The notes: a model not told the origin generated them from the sequence alone. Shown: positions 35,924 through 45,972, counted from the stretch's first letter. The stretch is DNA of 64,000 bases from JBMNKL01 sp050952225 (GCA_050952225.1 JBMNKL010000002.1:186001-250000); one strand, 5' to 3'. A program made the numbers and translations.

Positions 35924-37396
35924 TCACTCCTTCTTGATCAACGCATCGATAGCGTCCTGGGCAACCTGCTTGTAAGCTTCCACCGCCTGCGCCACTGTCT
36001 TTTCGCCACTGAGAACATTGCCGATAATGTCTCCCATGGGGAAATCGGGAACAAACTCGAATAATTCGAGTTTTCCATAATTGTTGGAAATCTCTATCGA
36101 CAAATCCACGTCCTCCTGCGTGAGCCAGAAGCCCTGCAGCCATTCCATGGTGCTGTCATCCCTTATCGACGGATCGTCTCCGAAGAACCACAGGAGTTCC
36201 TCCATGACCTGGTATACTATCTTTGGATCCTTTACTCCCTTTGGAATTGAGAAACCGTCATAGGAAGCGGCGTATGCCTTATCCGTCGAACCGCCCGGTC
36301 CCACGGGGAAAGGCACCAGGCTGTACTTGAACGGGAACGTGGTCTTTGCCTCCGCCAGCATCCAGTCTTGAACGGGCCAGAACATGATGTTTCCTTCCTT
36401 GTATGCGTTGAAGTTGGCGTCGTAATTCCATATGTCGCCCTCGGCGTTGTAAACGACCTTATGCTCGTTATACAGCTTGTTGATGAACTCCAGCGCCTCC
36501 ATGGTCTTCGAATCTTCAAGCCCGTGTTTGTCGGTAACGCCGTCAAAGATATATCCGCCGTTGGTTACGACGAAATTGCTGACCGCGTAATTGATAAACC
36601 CGGCATACCCGTAGCTGTCTATCTTGCCGTCGCCGTCATTGTCTTTTGTAGCGGCTTTTGCATATTCAACGAATTTATCCCAGTTCCAGTTGGCTTTATT
36701 TGCCTTGTAAAGCGCCTGCGGATCTTCGAGCCCGAGATTTTCAACCATTGTCTTGTTATACCCCATGAATTTGCCGGAGTCGCCAAGCTTTACGGTCTGC
36801 ACCAGGTACTTGTCGCCAAGTATGTCGTCGATGGGAACGACTACTTTTTGATCCGTGTTTACATCGGAATTCGGCGATGTAACTTCGCTCAACGGCAGCA
36901 GGTGTCCGTTCGCTATTGCAGGGAAAGAGAAGTTCATCGGCAGGAACGCAACGTCCGTATACGGATCACCGGCTGATACGGAAGTCGTAAGCTGGGGTAA
37001 CAGCTCTTCCCATGGGACGATAATCATCTCAATCTTGCATTTGTATTTTTGTTCCACTCTCTTCAGGTTTTCGTACTTGGCTATGGTTTCTCCCAGTTCC
37101 TTGGTCGGGTCCGGTTTTTCCATGCTGCTGTCCGGTACAACTTCCCAGTTTGCCGAAAACCTGATTGTCCTTCCTCCCAGGTCAAAGGCTTCAAACTTGT
37201 CCCTAGGATCGGAGAGTGTTTCTTCTCCAGTCGTCTCTCCCGGTTCAGTCCCGGCCGTATCATCGGCCGCATTTTCCGGAACATCCGCTGCGGCGTCCGA
37301 AGGGTCGCCTCCTCCGGTCTTCTGTCCGCAGCCCGTAAATGTCAGGGCAAAGATGAGCGCGAGCAATAATGCGAATGCTCTGAACTTGATTTTCAT
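35924..37396 (-). CDS. Carbohydrate ABC transporter solute-binding lipoprotein
   Basis: A 490-residue binding protein of the family 1/MalE-like class. The signal peptide ends in the lipobox TFTGC at about residues 18-22, and an acidic Glu/Asp/Thr-rich linker of about 45 residues follows. The binding domain begins at about residue 65 (FDLGGRTIRFSANWE). A segment DNDGDGKIDSYG at about residue 235 has the layout of an EF-hand calcium loop, so a structural Ca2+ is probable. GGGGGA precedes the ATG at 37394-37396; an upstream start would bury the signal peptide. It belongs with the two permeases immediately upstream. Confidence 0.9.
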   Translation of the reverse strand: MKIKFRAFALLLALIFALTFTGCGQKTGGGDPSDAAADVPENAADDTAGTEPGETTGEETLSDPRDKFEAFDLGGRTIRFSANWEVVPDSSMEKPDPTKELGETIAKYENLKRVEQKYKCKIEMIIVPWEELLPQLTTSVSAGDPYTDVAFLPMNFSFPAIANGHLLPLSEVTSPNSDVNTDQKVVVPIDDILGDKYLVQTVKLGDSGKFMGYNKTMVENLGLEDPQALYKANKANWNWDKFVEYAKAATKDNDGDGKIDSYGYAGFINYAVSNFVVTNGGYIFDGVTDKHGLEDSKTMEALEFINKLYNEHKVVYNAEGDIWNYDANFNAYKEGNIMFWPVQDWMLAEAKTTFPFKYSLVPFPVGPGGSTDKAYAASYDGFSIPKGVKDPKIVYQVMEELLWFFGDDPSIRDDSTMEWLQGFWLTQEDVDLSIEISNNYGKLELFEFVPDFPMGDIIGNVLSGEKTVAQAVEAYKQVAQDAIDALIKKE

Positions 37397-37528
37397 TGCA
37401 AAATCCCCCTTTTTTAGGTTTAATATTATACACGGGCTGCCCATAAGGAATAATGCGCATCCCGGGTAATACAGCGTCACAATGCCTTCTTAGCCGCGTA
37501 TGCCTTGCGGCACGCAAGCTTGCTTTTT

Positions 37529-38479
37529 TCACCCGACAAGCCCGCTCCGTTCGACTCCTTCTACAAAGTATTTCTGTAGCAACAGGTAGATAATTACCAG
37601 CGGAGCGATGGTAAACAGTACTCCTGCGTCAACCACCAGGTTGACATGTGTCGGATCGTATATCTTGTCTACAGTGCCGAGCGCTGCCGCAATTGTCGTT
37701 ACCCTTAACGACACCAGGCTGGAATTGGGCATGAACAGGCTGGCGAAAAATGTGTCGTTATACTGCCAGACCATTGAGAACAGGAGCACTGTCACGATAG
37801 ACGGCTTCGCATTGGGCATCATTATGGTAAAATATGTCCTCAGCACGCCCGCGCCGTCAATAAGCGCCGCCTCTTCTATCTCTTTCGGGAGGCCCCTGTA
37901 AAATTGCCTGAATATGTATATGAAAAGGCCTGAACGCAAGCCTACGCCGCCGGCTGTCAGCAGGAACATCGGCAAATTGGTGTTAATAATGCTTACTCCT
38001 TTTTCACCGGTCAACAGGCCAATCAGCCCGAACACGTCAAAATACCTGAATTGCGTATATAGCGGCACCATGATGGTGTGTACCGGAACTACTATGGTAA
38101 GGATAACGCCGGCAAACAGCACATTCCTTCCGTAAAAATCAAACCGGGCGAAACCGTAGCCGACCAGCGAGCAGATGAAAGTCTGAAGAACCATTGTTAC
38201 CAGGACATAACGGATTGTGTACAGCATCGTGTTGAAGTAGTCCATCTTCTCAAATGCCATTTTGATATTATCCAGCGTAGGATGGATGGGCACCAGGTAT
38301 ACAAGCGGATTATAGGCATCCTCTACGCTGGTGAACGTGTTGCTGATGATTTTAATCACCGGGCTTATGATAATATAGGACAATCCGACTATAATCACCC
38401 ATTTGAACAGGAATATAAAGGCGTCCAGGAGCCTTTTCCTCATTTTATATGTTTTTTTATACAGCGCCGTTTTCACCAT
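37529..38479 (-). CDS. Carbohydrate ABC transporter permease, MalG type
   Basis: A 316-residue, six-helix permease. The cytoplasmic EAA loop that contacts the ATPase is EEAALIDGAGVLRTYFTIMM with a following PNAKPS. It ends with VEGVERSGLVG, the usual carboxyl-terminus of MalG-like CUT1 permeases. AGGAGGTAAT precedes the ATG. It pairs with the gene 21 bp upstream to form the pore for the binding protein at 35924-37396. Confidence 0.92.
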   Translation of the reverse strand: MVKTALYKKTYKMRKRLLDAFIFLFKWVIIVGLSYIIISPVIKIISNTFTSVEDAYNPLVYLVPIHPTLDNIKMAFEKMDYFNTMLYTIRYVLVTMVLQTFICSLVGYGFARFDFYGRNVLFAGVILTIVVPVHTIMVPLYTQFRYFDVFGLIGLLTGEKGVSIINTNLPMFLLTAGGVGLRSGLFIYIFRQFYRGLPKEIEEAALIDGAGVLRTYFTIMMPNAKPSIVTVLLFSMVWQYNDTFFASLFMPNSSLVSLRVTTIAAALGTVDKIYDPTHVNLVVDAGVLFTIAPLVIIYLLLQKYFVEGVERSGLVG

Positions 38480-38500
38480 GATTACCTCCTCCCGGCACGC

Positions 38501-39403
38501 TCAGTTTTGATAAAATGTCCGCTTTGAGATGATGTATCCGACAACAAGTAAAATAATACAAACACTGGCAGAACTTAACACCGACATGGCAGAGCTCAGA
38601 CCTAAATTCGACGATGTAAATGCCGTTGTATACGCAGTATCAACCACTTCGCTCACGATGAACGAGTCTATTATCGTGTAAATAACATTTGTCAGTATAA
38701 GCGGGCTGACCATGGGAAAAGTGATTTTCCAGAAAGTCTCGTAAGAATTTGCCCCCTCTATTTTTGCCATTTCATAAATAGACACAGGGATAGATTGAAG
38801 GGCTGCCAGGAATATTAATATCTGGACGCCGGAAGCCCTTACAATCTCGTATACACGGTTAACCGCGCCTTCAACATAATCCAGCAGCGCAGCAGGAAAT
38901 CCCAGCCTTATGAAAGTATTCATCAGGTGCCTTGCGCTAAAACCGGCATCATCCCTTATTTCAGGCGGTATCGAGGAAACACCGCCGATAATGACATTCA
39001 GCGCCGATTCGAGTGCTTCGGTGATAGCGCTGGAAAGCAGGATCACCGGAAGGAAAAAGATTGCCCTCACCACGATCCTGCCCCTGAATTTCTGGTTCAG
39101 GATAATGGCGACAAAAAGGCTGAAAAACACTATAAGCGTCACATCTATAAGTGTATTGCCGATCGATTCGGCCAGTATCCTGTTGAATGAAGCATGCTCC
39201 TTCAACGCGTACCTGAAGTTTTCCAGTCCAATGAAGTCAAGCCTTATACCGCCTTCCGGCAATGGCACCACGTTGCAAAGGCTGTAATAAAATGCGTTTG
39301 CAAGATTGACCAGGAAGAAAAAGCAAAAACCGATCAACCATGGAGATATAAATGCATACCCATAAAGCATTCTCTTATGTTTCAGGCTTATACCGCGTTT
39401 CAA
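38501..39403 (-). CDS. Carbohydrate ABC transporter permease, MalF type
   Basis: A 300-residue membrane permease with six helices and the EAA-type loop YEMAKIEGANSYETFWKITF followed by PMVSP. It opens at TTG (39401-39403), which overlaps the TGA stop of the DUF5696 gene, so translation is coupled; the family's N-terminus RMLYGYAFISPWLIGF fits this start. An acidic extracellular loop at about residues 130-165 is longer than usual (GGVSSIPPEIRDDAGFSARH). Confidence 0.9.
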   Translation of the reverse strand: MKRGISLKHKRMLYGYAFISPWLIGFCFFFLVNLANAFYYSLCNVVPLPEGGIRLDFIGLENFRYALKEHASFNRILAESIGNTLIDVTLIVFFSLFVAIILNQKFRGRIVVRAIFFLPVILLSSAITEALESALNVIIGGVSSIPPEIRDDAGFSARHLMNTFIRLGFPAALLDYVEGAVNRVYEIVRASGVQILIFLAALQSIPVSIYEMAKIEGANSYETFWKITFPMVSPLILTNVIYTIIDSFIVSEVVDTAYTTAFTSSNLGLSSAMSVLSSASVCIILLVVGYIISKRTFYQN

Positions 39404-41991
39404 AAAGCACCGCCTCCCTTTACCGCATATCCGCCGGCTTCTACAACAACACCGTTGATTTCCGCCGCTTCGTCGTTATAATTTACAATTAACGATGTGC
39501 CGTCTTCGTATTTCATCTCACAGACACCCGGCTTGTGCTTTACATGTTCAGCCATTCTCAGTTTCCTGAGGCCGGCCAGCACGTCCGCCGTATCGTTGTA
39601 GATTCTTGCAGCCTCATCGATCCAGGTCTTGTAATGGGTTGAATACATGAATTCAAGCGAAGTGTTCTTTAGCTTCGAGGTATCCTTGTATGTCAGCACG
39701 AAACGCGGGGCAAACCCGTACTCAAGCATCTTCAGCTTCATTGTCTCAATATCGTACCCGCTGTCCAGGTTGAAAGGCGCTCCCGTATAATCGATAAAGC
39801 CGTGTATGACCATCTGGTAGAAAGGTATTTCTTCGTCCGTGATATAGAAATTATTGGACGATACGGGCACATCGACCAGTTCATCCGCCCAGGCAAGGGA
39901 ATACACGTTGCCGCCGGATATCATCATATCTCCCGCGACTTCGTTAATCCGGCTTATCTGGCTGATGCAGATGTTTTTTGCAAATTCCCTGTCAACCGGC
40001 CTCCTTCGTTTCTTGTCCGACGCCAGGATGTCGCCCAGGTCTCTTAACGAAACGGAGTCCAGCCCGGTCCTTGCAAAAGACGCCGTAAACCTGTCAATCA
40101 CCCGGGGCAATGCAGCCGGCGACTGAATGTGATAAACCGCTTCCCTGAACCTGGTATTCATCCTCAATGTGGCGCGGTTGTATGGCGCCAGTGTAACGGT
40201 CAGGCCGGAAATATACCTGGACGCCTCAAATATGGGCATGAAGCTGCTGCTGGTATAACTCACCTTCTGGAACGCCACGTCGGGATATAATGCGCCTCCT
40301 GAATTCTTAAGCCGTTCATCCAGTGAAAGAAGGTCGCTTTTTCCTCCCAGCGTGCCTTCAATATGCACCTTTTTGGCAACATCATGGTAATACCCGTCGT
40401 TAAACCAGCCTAAAAACCGCATCCGTATGTTCCCGACACCCCTGGCTTCCAATTCGTCCATAATCAGGCCCGCTTCCTTGAAAGTCGTCATTGCATATGT
40501 TGTCCTGTATGGTATGCCCATGAAAGCAACCCTTTTTTGGACGCCCCCGAGTATATCCAGGTAGAACGGCGCTCTCCTGTCGTCTGAAATCTTCCTGAGG
40601 ATATTTTTCCTGGCCAGGTAGTCCTGGTAAAAACGCGCCATCCCGGAATAATTTGCATCCTCTCCGCCAAGGAAGGTATACCTCACCGAGATGTTGCCGT
40701 CATACATCTTGTTGTCAACAACGGGCAAATCCGCTTCCGAGCCTGTCACTCCGAACATCGAAAGCAGTTCGTCATCCCTCAGCGTAAAGTAACTATAGAC
40801 GTAGTTGTAGGAATTCACCCTGCCGCTTATATCTGCCCTGACGGACGCGAGCGCATCACCGTCCTCGATGATGGCAAACCACGCATTCCGGTTTTTCTTC
40901 ATACCGAACACCGGCATCCGGACAGGCTCAATGATTTGCGTCTGGTAGTAGCTTACAACTACGGGATCGAGCGCGTAGACCTGCTGAACATAAGGATCGC
41001 TGGAAATTTTCCCGTTATTAAGATTTATCAATGCCCCTGAGCCGGACGGGACAACCATGTATCCCTCGTCTTCCGTGCCCGCCGCGCCGAAATATCTCAA
41101 AAGCTCCAATACCGCCAGTTTTCCTGACTGGTTTTCCTCAATCCTGCCGGCCGGCACCGTAACAACCAAATCACCGCCGTCCAGGACATAATCAACCGTA
41201 ATGGTGAAACTTGGCCTTTCCTCTCCTCCCGAGCCGCCTCCGCTCATTTCGTTGTCATAAGCCAGGTCCTCTTCCGTGTAGCCGGCCTTTTCAAACACCT
41301 CCATTAACTGGCCGAGGATTATCCTGGATTTTACGGCATTTTGCCTAAGTTCTAAAAAACCTTGTTTTTCAGGAGATTCAACGTATTGTTTCCTGACAAG
41401 CTTGGCAGACTCCGCGTCCAGTTTGCCCAGCAGCTTTTCCTGAAAGCGTTCCGGCGTAATGAACCTGGGCAGTCTATCCGCGTCCGTTTTCAGTTCTCCC
41501 ATCGTATATGTCACGCGCACCCCGTTTTTTATACTGCTGATTACGAACTGCCCTTTTGCCACGCTGTCCGCGTAACTGTTCATAATGTTTTCTTTCCTGT
41601 GCTTGTCGAAATACTTTATAATTATTTGCGATGAAAGCATATCCTTGTTGGCCTGGTTTGCAACATCATCCTGCATCCTGTCCTTCGGATTTGAAAAATA
41701 CACCGCCCCGCTTTTTTTATCAACAACCGCTATCTCCGCCGTGTTTTCATCAATATACAATGCAAGGCTGTCGTTTTCCGCCGCCGGCGTCATGCCCGGT
41801 GCTTTATCCGAAGCTTTTCCAACCGGTTTGAATTCTTCCCCTTCTGCGTAAGCGAATACTTTTTTCATCGGGGTCAAATCAACCCTTTTCGCATACCCGA
41901 AATAAATGTGCGCTGCAATGCACGCGACAATTATCATGACGGCGCAGGCAATGTACCATTTCAGTTTTTTCAATTCCGGAACTTTCAACAC
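39400..41991 (-). CDS. DUF5696 domain protein, membrane-anchored and probably glycoside hydrolase-like
   Basis: An 863-residue extracytoplasmic protein. An N-terminal anchor helix (WYIACAVMIIVACIAAHIYF) is followed by a region with beta-rich features, and from about residue 440 by the core that I recognise as DUF5696: DEGYMVVPSGSGALINLNNG, RYTFLGGEDANYSGMARFYQ, then a barrel-like region (MRFLGWFNDGYYHDV, YPDVAFQKVSYTSS, GYDIETMKLKMLEYGFAPRF). Alternating strands and helices with acidic residues look like a TIM-barrel hydrolase, but no activity is established and I do not name a catalytic residue. It lies centrally between two ABC transporter sets. Confidence 0.75.
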   Translation of the reverse strand: MLKVPELKKLKWYIACAVMIIVACIAAHIYFGYAKRVDLTPMKKVFAYAEGEEFKPVGKASDKAPGMTPAAENDSLALYIDENTAEIAVVDKKSGAVYFSNPKDRMQDDVANQANKDMLSSQIIIKYFDKHRKENIMNSYADSVAKGQFVISSIKNGVRVTYTMGELKTDADRLPRFITPERFQEKLLGKLDAESAKLVRKQYVESPEKQGFLELRQNAVKSRIILGQLMEVFEKAGYTEEDLAYDNEMSGGGSGGEERPSFTITVDYVLDGGDLVVTVPAGRIEENQSGKLAVLELLRYFGAAGTEDEGYMVVPSGSGALINLNNGKISSDPYVQQVYALDPVVVSYYQTQIIEPVRMPVFGMKKNRNAWFAIIEDGDALASVRADISGRVNSYNYVYSYFTLRDDELLSMFGVTGSEADLPVVDNKMYDGNISVRYTFLGGEDANYSGMARFYQDYLARKNILRKISDDRRAPFYLDILGGVQKRVAFMGIPYRTTYAMTTFKEAGLIMDELEARGVGNIRMRFLGWFNDGYYHDVAKKVHIEGTLGGKSDLLSLDERLKNSGGALYPDVAFQKVSYTSSSFMPIFEASRYISGLTVTLAPYNRATLRMNTRFREAVYHIQSPAALPRVIDRFTASFARTGLDSVSLRDLGDILASDKKRRRPVDREFAKNICISQISRINEVAGDMMISGGNVYSLAWADELVDVPVSSNNFYITDEEIPFYQMVIHGFIDYTGAPFNLDSGYDIETMKLKMLEYGFAPRFVLTYKDTSKLKNTSLEFMYSTHYKTWIDEAARIYNDTADVLAGLRKLRMAEHVKHKPGVCEMKYEDGTSLIVNYNDEAAEINGVVVEAGGYAVKGGGAF

Positions 41992-42001
41992 TCCGTCCTC
42001 C

Positions 42002-42619
42002 TTACGCCCTGAAAATCAATTCGGTATAAATACTGACAAAAAGCATTATGACCTGCTGGATAAGCGTTATTACCAAAAGCGTGAGAAATATAATGACCAG
42101 CATCGCCGCAAATGTCAGGAAAATAGTCGCGACCGTTTTGGTTACCGTGTAATCGTGTACCGACATTGTGCCCATAAACAATAGAGCGGCAAACCAGGCA
42201 ATCGCTATCCAGATGATAATGAAGTAAAACGCTTCTTCATTTTCAACCACCAGGTTGCCTATAATTGTCGCGGGTATCAATGCGATAATAAGCGGTGTCA
42301 GCGAGTAAGAAACAACCATTGCAATTTCGCGGAATTTTCCTTCGCCGTCCGTGAGTGTCGTCACGGCCCAGTTCCCGCCGCACCACAGCAGGTAAAGCAA
42401 TACTATGCCCGCAAGGTCGATAAGCGAATTTAACGAAAGCGGGTCAACGTCATTTACGACAAAACCTGCATATTGCTTATTGATCGAATAAAAGGCCCAG
42501 AACAGGATCGGGTTGAGAACCGTAAGCAGGTATGAACCTTTCCGCTCATGCTTTAACGAATAAAAGCCTGCTGCCGGGTGCACCATTATATAAAGCGAAT
42601 GTTTTATTTTCTCACGCAT
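42002..42619 (-). CDS. Yip1-family membrane protein
   Basis: A 205-residue protein with five hydrophobic segments and the Yip1 features: HPAAGFYSLKHERKGSYLL at the N-terminus and then GGNWAVTTLTDGEGKFREIAMVVSYSLTPLI, quoted here only in part. The start ATG at 42617-42619 overlaps the stop of the NHL gene (ATGCGTGA). Bacterial Yip1 proteins are of unknown function and are thought to organise membrane proteins. Placement between an extracellular NHL protein and the DUF5696 protein suggests it scaffolds this envelope complex. Confidence 0.8.
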   Translation of the reverse strand: MREKIKHSLYIMVHPAAGFYSLKHERKGSYLLTVLNPILFWAFYSINKQYAGFVVNDVDPLSLNSLIDLAGIVLLYLLWCGGNWAVTTLTDGEGKFREIAMVVSYSLTPLIIALIPATIIGNLVVENEEAFYFIIIWIAIAWFAALLFMGTMSVHDYTVTKTVATIFLTFAAMLVIIFLTLLVITLIQQVIMLFVSIYTELIFRA

Positions 42620-44069
42620 CGCGATACTTCTTCCCCCTTGCCCTGAGCTTCCTGACCGTCCTGTAAACGACATACATCAATACAAGAATCGTCACTGCCG
42701 TCAGGATAAATGCCATGTTGGCTTTCATCACTTCATTCCTGTAGCGTTTGTACGCTATGGAATAAAACCTTTGGTTCATGCCGAGCCTGAAATATTCCAT
42801 GGCTTCCCTGTTCATTTTTCTTGCCAGGTATGATTTGCCTATGCCCACATAAGCCAGCTCAAAATTTGCATCAAGCTTCAGAACCTCTTCCCAGCAGCGG
42901 ACCGCTTCCTCATCCTTCCCGTCATACCGCATCCCAACCGCGGTATTTATCAATTCGCCGTACTTTGTTGCCCGAAATGGCAGGATCAGGCCTCTCTCCT
43001 GGTCAAGAACAAGGATGCGGCCGTCCAGCTCTTCTATGGCTGCAGGCCTTTTGAATGTTCCCGCCTGAGTACCCAGTGAGCCAAAAATATAAAGCAGGTT
43101 TCCTTCATAGTCATAAGTGAACACCTTGCCTCTTCGCGAATCCACGGCCGAATAAATTCCCTTGTCGCGTACCACAATGTCCTGGAACTGGGACGGTCCG
43201 CCGTACCTCATTTCCACGGGCAGGTAATAGATGTCGCCGCTGACGCTTTTTTTCGGCTGTTTCTTCAGGACATCCTCACCTTTCGGGTTTACCCTTTTAA
43301 TAGGCTCCTTCCTCGTCATGTCGATATTTGTCGTGTAAATAAACCCGTCGTCATCCAGGTCCAGCCCCGTAAACTCGGTAGGCACAAACAACTCCTGCCT
43401 CTTTCTCTGTGATTTCGTTGAGAGGGCGCGCCACAAAAGGTCGGCAAGAGAGACCGAAACCTTTATTGTTCCGGTGAACCCATAAAAACGGCCGTCCTCG
43501 TCAAAACTGAGAATGCCCTGGAAAACGTTCCTGCAAATAACGAAGACGCGGTCGGCATAATCCACGCCGACTCTTAGCGGCACAAAATCAAAATCCTCTT
43601 TCAGGATGTCGGATTGAGGCTTTTCAATAACCTGGTAAACCTTGGAACTTGGATCAAGAATGACTACCCGCCTGTTTTCCGAGTCTGCTATGTATAGCCT
43701 TCCTTTTTTGTTTACATAAATACCGGCAGGTTTGTTGAAACGGTCTTCACCGCCATTGTTTTCAAAAGTATCAATGATACGGTATACGCTCCAGTCGTTA
43801 TTAAATATCACTATCCTGTTGTTGCCCGTATCCGAGACATATATCTTCCCGTCGTCCGATACGCAGAAATCCGACGGCTCAATAAAGTTGCCCACGCCGA
43901 GGTCCGCCCCTGAGATGATGCCGTCCGAAACATACGCGGCGGGCGAAGGCACAACGTACTCAAAATAATCATAATTGTAGCTCTCATACGGCACCGCGGC
44001 ATAAGAAGAAACCGGAAATAAAAGTGTAAGAATCACTATTAAAACCATGCAGCGGCATTTCATTCTCAA
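42612..44069 (-). CDS. Secreted NHL-repeat protein with TPR and C-terminal membrane anchor
   Basis: A 485-residue protein with a signal peptide (MVLIVILTLLFPVSSYA). NHL beta-propeller blades cover about residues 55-330, with repeats such as NFIEPSDFCVSDDGKIYVSD, NRIVIFNNDW, RFNKPAGIYVNKKGRLYIAD and GTFKRPAAIEELDGRILVLD. A short TPR region (AVRCWEEVLKLDANFELAYV, GIGKSYLARKMNREAMEYFR) lies at about residues 380-430, and a final helix (AFILTAVTILVLMYVVY) anchors it in the membrane with a short basic tail inside. NHL propellers bind carbohydrates or proteins. It probably serves as an extracellular partner in the locus. Confidence 0.85.
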   Translation of the reverse strand: MRMKCRCMVLIVILTLLFPVSSYAAVPYESYNYDYFEYVVPSPAAYVSDGIISGADLGVGNFIEPSDFCVSDDGKIYVSDTGNNRIVIFNNDWSVYRIIDTFENNGGEDRFNKPAGIYVNKKGRLYIADSENRRVVILDPSSKVYQVIEKPQSDILKEDFDFVPLRVGVDYADRVFVICRNVFQGILSFDEDGRFYGFTGTIKVSVSLADLLWRALSTKSQRKRQELFVPTEFTGLDLDDDGFIYTTNIDMTRKEPIKRVNPKGEDVLKKQPKKSVSGDIYYLPVEMRYGGPSQFQDIVVRDKGIYSAVDSRRGKVFTYDYEGNLLYIFGSLGTQAGTFKRPAAIEELDGRILVLDQERGLILPFRATKYGELINTAVGMRYDGKDEEAVRCWEEVLKLDANFELAYVGIGKSYLARKMNREAMEYFRLGMNQRFYSIAYKRYRNEVMKANMAFILTAVTILVLMYVVYRTVRKLRARGKKYRDA

Positions 44070-44153
44070 GCTGCTTTTCCTCCCTTACATTGTTACATCG
44101 TTATAATTTGCATCTTCAGCTTTTATGCCTGAACGCCTCAGCGTTTTGATCTT

Positions 44154-45023
44154 TTACTCCTTTATGCCCGATGTGGACAATGTTTCGATAATATTGCCCT
44201 GGGCAATTATAAAAAATATCACCGGCACGCTCATCAGGATCAATCCGACCGCGCTGCCCGCGCCCGCCCTGGCGACGCCTCCCTGCACGATCTGGTTCAG
44301 CGCGTAGTTCAGCGGCTTGAGCTGCTCGCTTCTTAAAAAATTACTCCCGGTATTGCCCCATAGAAACTGGAACATAAGTATTGTCAATGTCAGCCAGGCA
44401 GGCTTTACATTCGGCATGACGACCGACCAGAATATCTTGTACTCGCTGGCCCCGTCCAGCCTTGCCGATTCGATCAGCGACACCGGTATCTGCTCCATGA
44501 ACTGCTTCATAAGGTATAAGCCCAGCGAGCTGGCAAATGCCGGCAGTATGACCGCAAGATAAGTGTTGTTGATGCCAAGCCATGAAATAATCATGTAATT
44601 CGGTATTGCCGTAACATTGTATGAAAACATCAACGACAGGACAACAATCGAGAACAACACCTTTTTCCCTGGAAGGTCATGCTTTGCGAGCGGATAAGCA
44701 GCCGCAGACGCGATTATGACGTGCCCCACCGTTCCGACTGCAGTAATCAGCACAGTGTTAAAAACATACCTGCTGAAAGGCACCCACGAATTTGACATAA
44801 GAACGAACAGGTCATGAAAATTATCCATCGTGGGATTGCGGACAAATATTCTCGGAGGGAACATGTAAAGCTCATGCAGCGGCTTAAATGCGTTATTGAT
44901 GACGTAGACAAGCGGCATTGCCATAAATGCACCTGCCAGCGCAATAAACATAAATAGCGCAATATTTCCTGCAACGGAGCGGTTCAGCTTTTTTGCCTGT
45001 TTGACGACCAGGATGCGGCGCAA
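44154..45023 (-). CDS. Carbohydrate ABC transporter permease, MalG type, second set
   Basis: A 289-residue permease with six helices and the loop IESARLDGASEYKIFWSVVM followed by PNVKP. It starts with TTG at 45021-45023, one base after the stop of its partner permease, consistent with coupled translation. The C-terminus ends NIIETLSTSGIKE, which is the family's usual ending. It pairs with 45025-45972 and the large binding protein upstream. Confidence 0.92.
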   Translation of the reverse strand: MRRILVVKQAKKLNRSVAGNIALFMFIALAGAFMAMPLVYVINNAFKPLHELYMFPPRIFVRNPTMDNFHDLFVLMSNSWVPFSRYVFNTVLITAVGTVGHVIIASAAAYPLAKHDLPGKKVLFSIVVLSLMFSYNVTAIPNYMIISWLGINNTYLAVILPAFASSLGLYLMKQFMEQIPVSLIESARLDGASEYKIFWSVVMPNVKPAWLTLTILMFQFLWGNTGSNFLRSEQLKPLNYALNQIVQGGVARAGAGSAVGLILMSVPVIFFIIAQGNIIETLSTSGIKE

Positions 45024-45024
45024 A

Positions 45025-45972
45025 TCATGTCCCCACCTTTCGTAACAGTTTTTGAATTGCCTTGTTTGTACCGATCATCATGAGGAACAGTATCGTGGCA
45101 ATAGCAGAGGCATAGCCCATTTCAAAACGTATCGAGCCAAAGTCAATCAAATGCGTGACAATTGTCTCGCCGGCATAATTTACACTCGGGAAGCCCGCCA
45201 AATTAATCGAAATATCCGATACGGCGAATGACTGGGTTATCTGTATAACCGCGCCGAACATCAACTGCGGCTTCATGGATGGAAGCGTAATGTACCATAA
45301 CTCCTGCCACCGGTTGGACACGCCGTCGACCGCCCCGGCTTCGTACAGCGTCTTGTCCACGGTCTGCAAACCGGCGATGAATGCCAGGAAACCCGTGCCA
45401 AGGCTCAGCCAAAGCTGCACCAGTATAAGTATGGGCATGATATACTCAGCTTTTCTCAGCCATATAACCGGTTCATTCAGTATCCCCAGGTTCAGCAGCA
45501 AACCGTTGAAGAACCCGTACCTGTCGCCTGAAAAGATTACCCTCCAGATAAAGTACACGTTTCCCGAAATGGACGGCGCGTAAAAAATCAGTGTCAGGAA
45601 AGCCCTCAGGTTTCTGCCGAATTCATTAATAATCCATGCAAACATGAAACAGGCGATATAGCTCAGGGGACCCGTAATAACGGCAAACAGCAGCGTATTC
45701 TTTATGCCCGTTACAAACACATCGTCCTCGAGAAACAACCTGACGTAGTTGTCCCAGCCTGTGAAAACCGGAGGTTCCAGGATATTGAAATTGGTAAAGC
45801 TAAGTCCTATGGACGCTATAACGGGCAATACCGTAAACAGCGTAAACAGGATAAAATACGGAGCCATCAGGATATATGAATGCTTGTACGGCCTCATCCT
45901 GTCCAATAATGTAAATCTCCGTTTTTCAGGCCTGTTTCTTATTATGATCCTTCGTACAATAGTCGATGGCAT
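45025..45972 (-). CDS. Carbohydrate ABC transporter permease, MalF type, second set
   Basis: A 315-residue permease. N-terminal basic region, six helices, family motif YILMAPYFILFTLFTVLPVI, then an EAA-type loop YEAGAVDGVSNRWQELWYIT followed by LPSMKP. It lies 85 bp after the large solute-binding protein gene on the minus strand and forms the pore with the following permease. The two permease sets in this locus are distinct in sequence, so they likely carry different substrates. Confidence 0.92.
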   Translation of the reverse strand: MPSTIVRRIIIRNRPEKRRFTLLDRMRPYKHSYILMAPYFILFTLFTVLPVIASIGLSFTNFNILEPPVFTGWDNYVRLFLEDDVFVTGIKNTLLFAVITGPLSYIACFMFAWIINEFGRNLRAFLTLIFYAPSISGNVYFIWRVIFSGDRYGFFNGLLLNLGILNEPVIWLRKAEYIMPILILVQLWLSLGTGFLAFIAGLQTVDKTLYEAGAVDGVSNRWQELWYITLPSMKPQLMFGAVIQITQSFAVSDISINLAGFPSVNYAGETIVTHLIDFGSIRFEMGYASAIATILFLMMIGTNKAIQKLLRKVGT

